This document shows positions 56,576 to 64,000 of a stretch of DNA of 64,000 nucleotides, piece by piece (the first letter of the stretch is position 1; each line of letters starts with the position of its first letter). The position numbers were made by a program, and so were the translations under genes. Origin of the DNA: Sphingomonas sp. PL-96 (GTDB taxonomy: Bacteria; Pseudomonadota; Alphaproteobacteria; Sphingomonadales; Sphingomonadaceae); the NCBI RefSeq assembly GCF_020707215.1, contig NZ_JAJFET010000001.1, forward strand, positions 1 to 64,000, given 5' to 3'. Below the pieces are notes generated by a model, which saw nothing but the letters and a program-made list of their open reading frames with translations, made no database searches and was not told the DNA's origin.

Positions 56576-58747
56576 CTACAGGAAGTTGTACGGGTCCACA
56601 TCCACCGCGACGCGTACCTTGGCCGACCATTCGACCTGGCCCAGCCAGTCACGGATCACGTCCTGCACGTCCAGCTGCCGGCGGGCGTGGACCAGCAAGC
56701 GGAAGCGGTGCCGTCCGCGCAGCATCGCGAGTGGGGCGGGGGCGGGGCCGAAGACGTGCATGCCCTCCACCTCGGGCGCGGCGCGGCCGATACGGCGGGC
56801 CGCGTCATTGGCGGCGTCCTTGTCCTCGGACGAGACGATGATCGCGGCATAGCGGCCGTACGGCGGGACATCGGCCTCCTGCCGGGCCTCGGTCTCGGCG
56901 GCGTAGAAGCTCTCGGCATCGCCCGACACCAGCGCGCGCATCACCGCGGCATCGGGTGCGGTGGTCTGGATATAGACATGCCCCGGCTTGTCGCCGCGCC
57001 CGGCGCGCCCGGCGACCTGCATGATCTGCTGGAACGTGCGTTCGGCCGCGCGCAGATCGCCGCCGGCCAGCCCCAGGTCGGCGTCGATCACGCCGACCAG
57101 CGTCAGGTTGGGGAAGTGATAGCCCTTGGTCACCAGCTGGGTCCCGACCACCAGGTCGATCTCGCCCGCCTCCATCCGGTTGACGAACTCGGCGGCCTTG
57201 GCTGGGGACCAGAGCGTGTCGGAGGTGACGATCGCGATGCGCGCATTGGGGAACAGCGCCGCCGCCTCATCCGCGATTCGCTCCACGCCGGGGCCGCAGG
57301 CGACCAGCGCGTCCTCGGCATCGCACTCCGGGCACTTGCGCGGCGTCGGGATCATGTGGCCGCAATGGTGGCAGGACAGCCGGTGGATCAGCCGATGCTC
57401 GACCATCCAGGCGGTGCAATTGGGGCACTGGAAGCGATGTCCGCACGACCGGCACAGGGTGAGCGGTGCATAGCCGCGGCGGTTGAGGAACAGCAACGCC
57501 TGTTCGCCGCGCTCCAGCACCTGGTCGATCGCGTTGACCAGCTTGGGCGCGATCCAGCGACCCCGGATCGGCGGCTCGGCGATCAGGTCGATTGGCTCGA
57601 TCGCCGGCAGCTCCGCCTTGCCATAGCGGCCGGGCAGCTTGAGTTCGGTGTAGCGGCCGAGTGCCACCTGGTGGCGCGTCTCGATCGCCGGGGTGGCGGA
57701 GGCGAGCACCACCGGGCAGCGTTCGAACAGCCCGCGCATCACCGCCACGTCGCGCGCGTGATAGTGGACGCCCTCCTCCTGCTTGAAGCTGGTCTCGTGC
57801 GCCTCGTCGACGACGATCAGGCCGAGGTTGGCATAGGGCAGGAACAGCGCCGAGCGTGCGCCCACCGTCACCAGCGCCTGACCGGTGGCGATCGCGCGCC
57901 AGGCGCGGCGGCGCTGGGTGGAGCGCAGGTCCGAATGCCACGCCACCGGCTCGCAGCCGAAGCGGGCGTGGAAGCGCTTGAGGAAGGGTTCGGTAAGGGC
58001 GATTTCGGGGAGCAGCACCAGGCTCTGCTGTCCACGCGAAATGGCGGCGGCGATCGCCTCGAAATAGACCTCGGTCTTGCCCGATCCGGTGACTCCGTCG
58101 AGCAGAAAGGGTTGGAACGGCTGGGTGTTCACCGCGTCGCACAGCACGCCGGCGACATCGGCCTGCTGTTCGGACAGCACCGGCACGCCATGGGCAGGGT
58201 CGGGGATCGGATAGGGGACGTCGATGTCGACGCTCACCGCCTCGATCGCACCCAGCTTCACCAGCCCGCGCACCACCGCCTCCGACACATCGGCCATGGT
58301 GGCGAGCTCGCGCACCAGCCCCTGGCGGTCGCCGATCCGCTCCAGCGCCTGCTCGCGCTGCGGCGTCAGCCGGTCCGGCACCTGGCCGGTGGCGCGATAT
58401 TCGGTGGCGAGCTTCGCCCCCTCCAGCGCCGAGGTGGAGGACAAGGCCATGCGCAGCACCGAGGCGGGTGCGGCGAGATAATAATCGGCGGTCCACTCGA
58501 TCAGCCGGCGCAAGGGGGCCGGGATCGGCGGCGCGTCCACGACACCCAGCAGCGGCCGCAGGCGATTGTCGCCCACTTCCTCGCCCGGCAGCCGCTCCGG
58601 CTCCCACACCACGCCCAGCAGCTGGCGGGGGCCGAGCGGCGCGACCACGATCGAGCCGGGCTCGACCGTCATGCCGTGCGGCACGCGGTAGTCGAGGGGC
58701 CCCAGGGCGGCGTTGAGGACAAGGACACGGACGCGCGAGGAAGTCAT
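56576..58747 (-). CDS. priA: Primosomal helicase PriA
   Basis: 723 aa. PriA restarts stalled replication forks by loading the primosome. N-terminal DNA-binding domain (about 1-105), Walker A GVTGSGKT (218-225), DEAH box (314-317) and an eight-Cys zinc module: C432, C435, C441, C444, C459, C462, C472, C475, with spacing typical of PriA. GRAGRGDKPG is helicase motif VI. All core motifs are intact. It lies next to the GGDEF gene and divergently from none; xerC reads the opposite way beyond. Confidence 0.97.
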   Translation of the reverse strand: MTSSRVRVLVLNAALGPLDYRVPHGMTVEPGSIVVAPLGPRQLLGVVWEPERLPGEEVGDNRLRPLLGVVDAPPIPAPLRRLIEWTADYYLAAPASVLRMALSSTSALEGAKLATEYRATGQVPDRLTPQREQALERIGDRQGLVRELATMADVSEAVVRGLVKLGAIEAVSVDIDVPYPIPDPAHGVPVLSEQQADVAGVLCDAVNTQPFQPFLLDGVTGSGKTEVYFEAIAAAISRGQQSLVLLPEIALTEPFLKRFHARFGCEPVAWHSDLRSTQRRRAWRAIATGQALVTVGARSALFLPYANLGLIVVDEAHETSFKQEEGVHYHARDVAVMRGLFERCPVVLASATPAIETRHQVALGRYTELKLPGRYGKAELPAIEPIDLIAEPPIRGRWIAPKLVNAIDQVLERGEQALLFLNRRGYAPLTLCRSCGHRFQCPNCTAWMVEHRLIHRLSCHHCGHMIPTPRKCPECDAEDALVACGPGVERIADEAAALFPNARIAIVTSDTLWSPAKAAEFVNRMEAGEIDLVVGTQLVTKGYHFPNLTLVGVIDADLGLAGGDLRAAERTFQQIMQVAGRAGRGDKPGHVYIQTTAPDAAVMRALVSGDAESFYAAETEARQEADVPPYGRYAAIIVSSEDKDAANDAARRIGRAAPEVEGMHVFGPAPAPLAMLRGRHRFRLLVHARRQLDVQDVIRDWLGQVEWSAKVRVAVDVDPYNFL

Positions 58748-58795
58748 GCGCGCCCTAGATAGGGACGCGACCGCGGGTTGGGAATCGCCGACCTG

Positions 58796-60268
58796 TCAGT
58801 CGGCAGCCTGGTCGGTGCTCCTGCGGCCGAAGCTGCGATAGCCCCGTGCCGATCCGCGCCGCTCGCGCTTGGCCTCATACAGGGCCTTGTCCGCGCAATG
58901 GACGAAGTCGCGCGCCGATCCGTGAACCTCCGAATAGCAGGCATAGCCGATCGTGGCGGAGGTCGGGACCAGCCCGGTGGCAGTGCGGACCGGCTGGCGC
59001 AGGCGTTCGAGCAAGCGCTCGGCGGTCCGGGCCAGGTCGCCGAGCAACTCGGGCGCGGTCACGATCAGCGCGAACTCGTCGCCACCCAGCCGTGCCGCCA
59101 GGCTGCCACGCAGGGCCGGGTCGGTCAGCCGCTCCCCGGCTGCGCGCAGCACATCGTCCCCGGCGAGATGTCCGTGCGTGTCGTTGGTGCCCTTGAACTC
59201 GTCGAGGTCCACCAGCATCAGCGCGAGCGGCGCTCCCGTCATGCGGCTGTTCGTGATCGCATCGGCCAGCAGGCGGTTGAACGCATTGCGGTTGGCGATC
59301 CCCGTCACCGCGTCGGTATCGGCCGAACGGCGCAGCTTTTCCTCCAGCTGCCAGGTCTCGGTCACGTCCTGCATCACGCCGGAGATACCGGTCGCGCGTC
59401 CGTCCTCGAACTCGGCCTGCCCGACCGCGCGAACCCGGCGCTGCTGCCCAGTCGCGGACACGAAATTCGCCTCCAGCGTATAGGGCTCGCCGGTCTCGAT
59501 CGAATGCGCGACCAGGCTGGACAAGGCGTCGCGATCAAAGTCCGTATAATGGGCAAGCGCCTGGTCGACCGTCAGGCTGCGTTCCGGTGGCAGATCGTAG
59601 ATGCGGTACATGCCCTCGGACCAGACCGTCTCCTCGGTTTCCAGCGAGAACCACCAGGACCCGATCCGCGCCAGCCGCTCCGCCTGGCGAAACGTCAGGT
59701 CCTGCCGGCGCAGCATCAGGCTCTGTTCGGCCGCAGTGCGCGCGACCGCCACGGCGCGCGCGGTTGCGACCTCCGCCTCGATCACCTTTTCCAGCACGTC
59801 GCCAAGCTCGCGCAGCGCATCGAGCACGCCGGGCGGGAGCGATCGAGGCGTCACGTCCATCACGCACAGCGTGCCGACGGGCTCGCTCACATGCCGCGCG
59901 CGATCGGTGACGTGCAGCGGGACGCCCGCATAGAAGCGCACCGGATCGGTCGCCGTCACGACCGCCAGCCCGCGAAAGCGCGGATCGGTGGCCGCATCGT
60001 CCACGACCAGCGGGGCATCGTCCCGGACGGTCACGTCGCAGAAGGCTTCTGCGCGCGGCAGCGGCGCCTTCGGCATGCCAAAGCCTGCCTTGACCCAGAA
60101 GCGGTCGCCCTCGATCAGGTTTACGGCGGCGATGGGGGCAGCGACCAGCTGGCGGGCAACCTTGGCCACCATGTCGAAGGCCGCGTCGGGCGCGGCGGCA
60201 AGCAGCGTCTGGACCTCTGCGGGCGTGATCGCGATTTCGCGCGCAGCATTGTACAATCGCTCCGGCAT
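58796..60268 (-). CDS. Cytoplasmic diguanylate cyclase (GAF-PAS-GGDEF)
   Basis: 490 aa, no membrane segment. GAF domain (about 20-165, VAAPIAAVNLIEGDRFWVKA), PAS (about 190-305, RIGSWWFSLETEETVWSEGM) and GGDEF (about 312-480). Active-site GGDEF at 395-399 and VDLDEFKGTNDTHGH are intact, so it should make c-di-GMP. Unlike the 12.7 kb cyclase, no RxxD lies five residues ahead (the site reads LRGS), so product inhibition via the I-site is not expected. It sits between priA and xerC, two core genes. Confidence 0.92.
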   Translation of the reverse strand: MPERLYNAAREIAITPAEVQTLLAAAPDAAFDMVAKVARQLVAAPIAAVNLIEGDRFWVKAGFGMPKAPLPRAEAFCDVTVRDDAPLVVDDAATDPRFRGLAVVTATDPVRFYAGVPLHVTDRARHVSEPVGTLCVMDVTPRSLPPGVLDALRELGDVLEKVIEAEVATARAVAVARTAAEQSLMLRRQDLTFRQAERLARIGSWWFSLETEETVWSEGMYRIYDLPPERSLTVDQALAHYTDFDRDALSSLVAHSIETGEPYTLEANFVSATGQQRRVRAVGQAEFEDGRATGISGVMQDVTETWQLEEKLRRSADTDAVTGIANRNAFNRLLADAITNSRMTGAPLALMLVDLDEFKGTNDTHGHLAGDDVLRAAGERLTDPALRGSLAARLGGDEFALIVTAPELLGDLARTAERLLERLRQPVRTATGLVPTSATIGYACYSEVHGSARDFVHCADKALYEAKRERRGSARGYRSFGRRSTDQAAD

Positions 60269-60328
60269 TCGGCAGGGCTACACCCCACGAAGTTGATTTT
60301 CGGTAACTTTTCAGGAGGGGCGGGGCGC

Positions 60329-61240
60329 GTGGATGCAGGGGAGGGAACCGGCGCGGAGCCGCTGCCGCTGGGATACGGCCGCCATCTCGCCCGCGATCGC
60401 AGGCGGTCGGCGCATACGGTGCGTGCCTATCAGGCGACGGCCGAACGGCTCATGGCGTTCTTGCGCGGCCATTTCGGCGGCCCGGTCGGGGAGGCGGAGC
60501 TGAAGGCGCTTTCCGCGTCCGACCTGCGCGCCTTTCTCGCCCAGCGCCGGGCCGAGGGACTGGGCAATGCCTCGGCCGCGCGCGAGCTGTCGGCGGTGCG
60601 CAGCTTCCTCGGCTGGGTCGGCGGCGAGGGCGCGTCGCTGCCGCGGGTGAAGGGCCCGCGCGTGAAGAAGGGGGTGCCGCGCCCGATCTCCCCTGACGAG
60701 GTGATCGCGCTCGCGGAAGATGTCTCGGAGGAGGCGGCCGAGCCCTGGCTCGCCGCGCGCGACTGGGCGGTGCTGCTGCTGCTCTATGGCGCGGGGCTGC
60801 GCATCGGCGAGGCGCTGGGGCTGACCGGCGCGGTGCTGCCGCTGGGCGAGGTGATCGCGGTCACCGGCAAGCGCGCCAAGACGCGGATGGTGCCGCTGCT
60901 GCCGCCGGTGCGCGACGCGATCGACGCCTATGTGCGGCTCAATCCCTGGGGCACGGCGCGCGATGCCGAGCTGTTCCGCGGTGCCAAGGGCGGGCCGCTC
61001 GATGCCGGCGTCGTGCGCCGTTCGGTGCGGGCGGCGCGGGTGCGGCTGGGGCTAGGCGACCGCACGACGCCGCATGCGCTGCGGCACAGTTTCGCGACTC
61101 ACCTGCTCGGCCGCGGCGCCGACCTGCGCGCGCTGCAGGAACTGCTGGGGCATGCGAGCCTCAGCTCGACCCAGGTCTATACCGCGGTCGATGCCGCGCA
61201 CCTGCTCGACGTCTATCGCAACGCCCACCCCCGGGCGTGA
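60329..61240 (+). CDS. xerC: Tyrosine recombinase XerC
   Basis: 303 aa. XerC with XerD resolves chromosome dimers at dif. Catalytic residues: Arg158 (GAGLRIGEAL), Lys near 181-184 (TGKRAKTR), His249 and Arg252 (HALRHSF), His275 (LLGHAS) and Tyr284 (TQVYTAV). The N-terminal SAM-like domain (RSAHTVRAYQATAERLMAFL) is complete. Start is GTG 60329, with AGGAGGGG about nine bases upstream. It is the host enzyme, not a phage integrase: no att-like repeat or phage gene is near. Confidence 0.95.
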   Translation: MDAGEGTGAEPLPLGYGRHLARDRRRSAHTVRAYQATAERLMAFLRGHFGGPVGEAELKALSASDLRAFLAQRRAEGLGNASAARELSAVRSFLGWVGGEGASLPRVKGPRVKKGVPRPISPDEVIALAEDVSEEAAEPWLAARDWAVLLLLYGAGLRIGEALGLTGAVLPLGEVIAVTGKRAKTRMVPLLPPVRDAIDAYVRLNPWGTARDAELFRGAKGGPLDAGVVRRSVRAARVRLGLGDRTTPHALRHSFATHLLGRGADLRALQELLGHASLSSTQVYTAVDAAHLLDVYRNAHPRA

Positions 61241-61263
61241 TCGCACGGGGATGCCGAGTCATC

Positions 61264-61373
61264 GGTTCGTCCTGAGGTGCCGTTGAGCTAAGTCGAAATG
61301 GCGTATCGAAGGACGGCCACCGGTGCTTCGATACGGGGCTCCGACAGGCTCAGCCCCTACTCAACACAAACGG
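61264..61373. repeat. Intergenic inverted repeat, family B, copy 4 (full element)
   Basis: Left arm GGTTCGTCCTGAGGTGCCGT, TGAGCTAAGTCGAAATGGCG and TATCGAAGGACGG; right arm GTGCTTCGATACGGGGCTCC, GACAGGCTCAGCCCCTACTC and AACACAAACGG. It lies between xerC and dedA, whose 3' ends face each other. Confidence 0.85.
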
Positions 61374-61415
61374 CAATGTTGGTGCGGCCGCGCTTCCCCG
61401 CGCAACCACGACTGC

Positions 61416-62021
61416 TCACCGCTCCGCGCGCGGCTTCCAGGTGAGGACGCGATAGAAATACCCCAGCGCGATCGCGACCGCGAGGCCGATCGTCACCGGC
61501 CCGACATAGCGCTCCAGCTCGCGGAAGTTGGACCCGAAATAAAGTCCCGCCCAGGCGAGCACCGCGTTCCAGATCGCGCTGCCGGCAAAGGTCGCGAGTA
61601 AAAAACGCCAGTGCGGCATGCACGCCATGCCGGCCGGCAGCGACACCATGGTGCGGAACGTCGGCATGAAGCGGAACACGAACACCACCCAGCCGCCGCG
61701 CGAATGGAAGAAGCGCTCGAGCTTTTCCACATCCTCCCACTCCAGCGTCAGCCAGCGGCCCCAGCGATCCACGAACGGCTTCAGCCCGTGGTAGCCGAGC
61801 CGCCGGCCGAGCGCGTACCAGAAGTAATTGCCCGCAACCGATCCCACCGTGCCCCACAGCACCAGCGGCACCATCGACATGGTGCCGCGTGCGACCGCCA
61901 TGCCGCCCAGCCCCATGATGACCTCGGACGGGACCGGCGGCACCACATTCTCGAGCGCCATCAGCAGGGCGATGCCGAAATAGCCGCCCCAGGCGATCGC
62001 ATCGAGGATGAAGTCGGTCAT
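61416..62021 (-). CDS. DedA-family membrane protein
   Basis: 201 aa with about five membrane segments. Family marks: ENVVPPVPSEVIMGLGGMAV (about 24-43), FWYALGRRLGYHG (about 72-84) and VFRFMPTFRTMVSLPAGMA (about 117-134), with the conserved acidic and Arg residues. DedA proteins act as lipid (undecaprenyl-phosphate-type) flippases and affect envelope charge and resistance to cationic peptides. Start ATG 62021. gshB ends 39 bases upstream on the same strand. Confidence 0.93.
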   Translation of the reverse strand: MTDFILDAIAWGGYFGIALLMALENVVPPVPSEVIMGLGGMAVARGTMSMVPLVLWGTVGSVAGNYFWYALGRRLGYHGLKPFVDRWGRWLTLEWEDVEKLERFFHSRGGWVVFVFRFMPTFRTMVSLPAGMACMPHWRFLLATFAGSAIWNAVLAWAGLYFGSNFRELERYVGPVTIGLAVAIALGYFYRVLTWKPRAER

Positions 62022-62060
62022 GGCGCGCCCAACGCGCGAGCGGGCACTTCGGCTACCGGC

Positions 62061-63017
62061 TCAGCCGCGCTCGCGTACGCGCCGCTCGATCGCGTCCCAG
62101 ATCATGCCGCCAGTGTCGGTGCCGTTGAACCGGTCGATCGCGACGATGCCGGTCGGGGAGGTGACGTTGATCTCGGTTAGCCACTTGCCGCCGATCACGT
62201 CGATGCCGACGAACAGCAGCCCGCGGCGCTTGAGCTCCGGGCCGAGCTCCGCGCAGATCTCGCGCTCGCGCTCCGTCAGTTCGGTCTTTGCCGCCGAACC
62301 GCCGACCGCCAGGTTGGAGCGGATCTCGCCTTCGCCGGGCATGCGGTTGATGGCGCCCGCCACTTCGCCGTCGACCAGCACGATGCGCTTGTCGCCCTGC
62401 GCAATCTCCGGAAGGAAGGCCTGCACCATGTGCGGCTCGCGATAGGCGGTGTTGAACACCTCGATCAGCGAGGAGAGGTTCTGCCCGTCGGCGTCGATCT
62501 TGAAGATCGCCTTGCCGCCGTTGCCGTGCAGCGGCTTCACCACGATCGAGCGATGCTCGGCCAAAAAGATCCGCGCTTCCTCGACCGATCGCGTGATCAG
62601 CGTCGGCGGCATGAAATGCGCATAATCGAGCACGAACAGCTTTTCGGGCGCGTTGCGGACTTGTGCCGGGTCGTTCACCACCAGCGTGCGGTCGGCGATC
62701 CGCTCCAGCAGGTGGGTCGCGGTGATATAGCCCAGGTCGAACGGCGGATCCTGGCGCATCAGCACCACGTCCGCCTCGTCGCCCAGGTCGAGCTTGACCG
62801 GATCGCCGAAGCTGAAGTGGTTGCCCTCGACCCGCTGCACCGTCACCGGATGCGCGCGCGTCCAGACGCGCCCGGCCTCGTAGTTCAGATCCTCGGCGGC
62901 ATAATGGAACAGCCGGTGCCCCCGTTCCTGCGCCGCCAGCATCAGCGCGAAGCTGGAGTCCCCTGCGATGTTGATCGATTCGAGCGGATCCATCTGGACG
63001 GCGACGGTCAGCGGCAT
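62061..63017 (-). CDS. gshB: Glutathione synthetase
   Basis: 318 aa ATP-grasp ligase that adds glycine to gamma-glutamylcysteine. Marks: VAVQMDPLESINIAGDSSFA (N-terminal), VLMRQDPPFDLGYI, KPLHGNGGKAIFKID (ATP-binding Lys), AFLPEIAQGDKRIVLVDGE and the C-terminal ITEINVTSPTG-type segment (LTEINVTSPTGI). Full length for the family. With gshA at 10.5 kb, the complete glutathione pathway lies in this window. Probably co-transcribed upstream with rsmI and yraN, broken by repeat B copy 5. Confidence 0.97.
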   Translation of the reverse strand: MPLTVAVQMDPLESINIAGDSSFALMLAAQERGHRLFHYAAEDLNYEAGRVWTRAHPVTVQRVEGNHFSFGDPVKLDLGDEADVVLMRQDPPFDLGYITATHLLERIADRTLVVNDPAQVRNAPEKLFVLDYAHFMPPTLITRSVEEARIFLAEHRSIVVKPLHGNGGKAIFKIDADGQNLSSLIEVFNTAYREPHMVQAFLPEIAQGDKRIVLVDGEVAGAINRMPGEGEIRSNLAVGGSAAKTELTEREREICAELGPELKRRGLLFVGIDVIGGKWLTEINVTSPTGIVAIDRFNGTDTGGMIWDAIERRVRERG

Positions 63018-63110
63018 GCAGGCACTCCTTGTTGCCGGCGGGAGGTAGGGGGCGCGACGGGGAATGTCACGGGTTGGCAGGGATCTTCGGCGTAGCCCTC
63101 GTTCCTACCC

Positions 63111-63225
63111 CCGTTCGTCTCGAGTAGGGATCGAGCTTGTCGAGAGCCCGTATCGAGAGAGCCACGAGCGCCGACCTCTCGATACGCCGTCTCGACAAGC
63201 TCGACGGCTACTCGAGGCAGACGGG
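63111..63225. repeat. Intergenic inverted repeat, family B, copy 5 (full element)
   Basis: Left arm CGTTCGTCTCGAGTAGGGAT, CGAGCTTGTCGAGAGCCCGT and ATCGAGAGAGCC; right arm CTCTCGATACGCCGTCTCGA, CAAGCTCGACGGCTACTCGA and GGCAGACGG. Best-preserved palindrome of the family. It lies between yraN and gshB within a probable operon. Confidence 0.88.
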
Positions 63226-63252
63226 GTGTTGTGGATGAGCAGAGGCAGACGC

Positions 63253-63606
63253 TCACCCGATCCAAGCATTCTCGATATGCCGCACGGGCACTCCGCGCGC
63301 GACCAGCACGACATCGATGCGGATGTCGTCGCCCGGCCCCGCATAGCGCGCCACCAGCATTTCCGCCGCCGCTGCCACCCGCCGCAGCCGCCGCTCGTCG
63401 ATCGCGAGGTCCAGCGCCGCGGCACTCCCGCGCGCCTTGACCTCCACGAACGCGACCACCGACCCGCGCCGCGCCACCAGGTCGACCTCTCCCGCGCGCG
63501 TCCGCACGCGCCGGTCGAGGATGCGCCAGCCCTTGAGCCGCAGATACCAGGCCGCCCAGCGTTCGCCTGCGCGGCCCTGCGCCTCGGCCGCGCGGCGGTC
63601 CCTCAC
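63253..63606 (-). CDS. YraN/UPF0102 putative endonuclease
   Basis: 117 aa. The PD-(D/E)XK-like core reads GEVDLVARRGSVVAFVEVKA with the Asp and E-x-K of nucleases of the RecB type; family members are linked to Holliday-junction or competence DNA processing but function is unsettled. Start is GTG 63606, overlapping the rsmI stop as GTGA. The rsmI-yraN order matches the usual bacterial arrangement. Confidence 0.9.
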   Translation of the reverse strand: MRDRRAAEAQGRAGERWAAWYLRLKGWRILDRRVRTRAGEVDLVARRGSVVAFVEVKARGSAAALDLAIDERRLRRVAAAAEMLVARYAGPGDDIRIDVVLVARGVPVRHIENAWIG

Positions 63607-64000
63607 TGGCCCTTCAGCTCCATCGCCCGCGCGTAGAGCTCCTTGCGGTCGAGCCCGAGCTTCTTGGCGACCTCGCCCGCCGCCTTGGAGACGGGCAGGC
63701 GGGTGAGCGCCTCGGCAAGCGCCGCATCCGCGGTCTCGGCATCGGCAGGCGGCGCCTCGCCAGGCGGGGCCACGACGATCACGATCTCGCCCCGGGGCGG
63801 CGCCTCGGCATAGCGGTCCGCCAGCTGGGACAGCGTGCCCGTCACGCACTCCTCGAACTTCTTGGTGATCTCGCGCGCCACCGCCGCCTCTCGGTCGCCG
63901 AGCCCTTCGGCCAGCGCGGCGAGTGTGGCGGCCAGCCGCGGCCCGCTTTCATAGAGCACCAGCGTTGCGCGCACGGCGGCGATCTCGGCGATCGCCTCGG
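63603..64000 (-). CDS. rsmI: 16S rRNA C1402 ribose 2'-O-methyltransferase, C-terminal part
   Basis: About 132 codons, C-terminal fragment of RsmI, truncated by the window edge. It is read rightwards-to-left, entering at 64000 in mid-gene. Visible: VLYESGPRLAATLAALAEGL, KKFEE (REITKKFEE) and PRGEIVIVVAPP, then the helical C-terminal domain. RsmI methylates the 2'-OH of C1402 in the ribosomal P site. Its N-terminal SAM-binding part is outside the window. Confidence 0.92.
   Translation of the reverse strand, partial: EAIAEIAAVRATLVLYESGPRLAATLAALAEGLGDREAAVAREITKKFEECVTGTLSQLADRYAEAPPRGEIVIVVAPPGEAPPADAETADAALAEALTRLPVSKAAGEVAKKLGLDRKELYARAMELKGQ

Noticed and set aside
60329..61240. Tyrosine recombinase as a sign of a prophage or integrative element
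   Set aside because: The sequence matches XerC in length and motifs, and no phage genes, tRNA or att-like direct repeats are nearby.

Overview
The window is GC-rich, densely coded chromosomal DNA, most likely from a sphingomonad (Sphingomonas or a close relative, Alphaproteobacteria). The assignment rests on several features together: a methionine synthase split into two genes, an F1 ATP synthase operon (atpHAGDC) without F0 genes, a very short epsilon subunit, a PhaR regulator with a PhaC-like hydrolase, a Tad pilus TadG/TadE/TadE cluster, many TonB/lipoprotein-type envelope genes, and dense families of palindromic intergenic repeats. I see no rRNA, tRNA, CRISPR array, insertion sequence or prophage. 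Almost everything is core chromosome.

Layout. 1-3.4 kb: envelope genes on the minus strand (lipoprotein, S1/P1 nuclease, TonB-like protein, isoaspartyl peptidase). 3.5-6.5 kb: ispG, a drug/metabolite exporter, an acetyltransferase and a TfoX-like protein, ending at a strong terminator. 6.5-17.8 kb: pyrophosphatase with an M61 peptidase, a methyltransferase-like membrane protein, gshA and rsmE, a membrane diguanylate cyclase, ubiA, pmbA and an IMPase-family phosphatase. 17.9-20.5 kb: three overlapping Tad genes. 20.5-25.5 kb: divergent mutS and maeB. 25.5-26.05 kb: a gene-poor gap with hairpins. 26-28.2 kb: a ScfR/RamB-type regulator and an EAL phosphodiesterase. 28.3-29.8 kb: aldo/keto reductase and two small lipoproteins. 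29.9-35.8 kb: the methionine unit (ArsR-methyltransferase regulator, metF, metH part 1, metH part 2) behind a perfect 22-bp palindrome. 36-43.4 kb: MFS transporter, alr, thiolase, PhaC-like hydrolase, phaR, exported methyltransferase, small membrane protein, and an XRE/DUF2975 pair with its own palindrome. 43.5-51.6 kb: retropepsin-like protease, a lone cpaF ATPase, and atpHAGDC. 51.8-64 kb: dienelactone hydrolase, acetyltransferase, an esterase/serine protease pair, priA, a GAF-PAS-GGDEF protein, xerC, dedA, gshB, yraN and the 3' part of rsmI.

Connections. Both glutathione synthesis steps (gshA, gshB) are present. The methionine unit joins methylene-THF reduction to B12-dependent homocysteine methylation. 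Two GGDEF proteins, one EAL protein and the Tad genes suggest c-di-GMP-linked surface behaviour. Thiolase, PhaC-like hydrolase and PhaR form a polyhydroxyalkanoate-related block, and maeB plus the ScfR-like regulator suggest short-chain acyl/acetate carbon control.

The clearest undescribed-looking signals are regulatory and structural: three good operator palindromes, at least five families of intergenic inverted repeats (one element lying inside another), a TadG with a beta-solenoid-like body, and an exported methyltransferase with a modified SAM motif.
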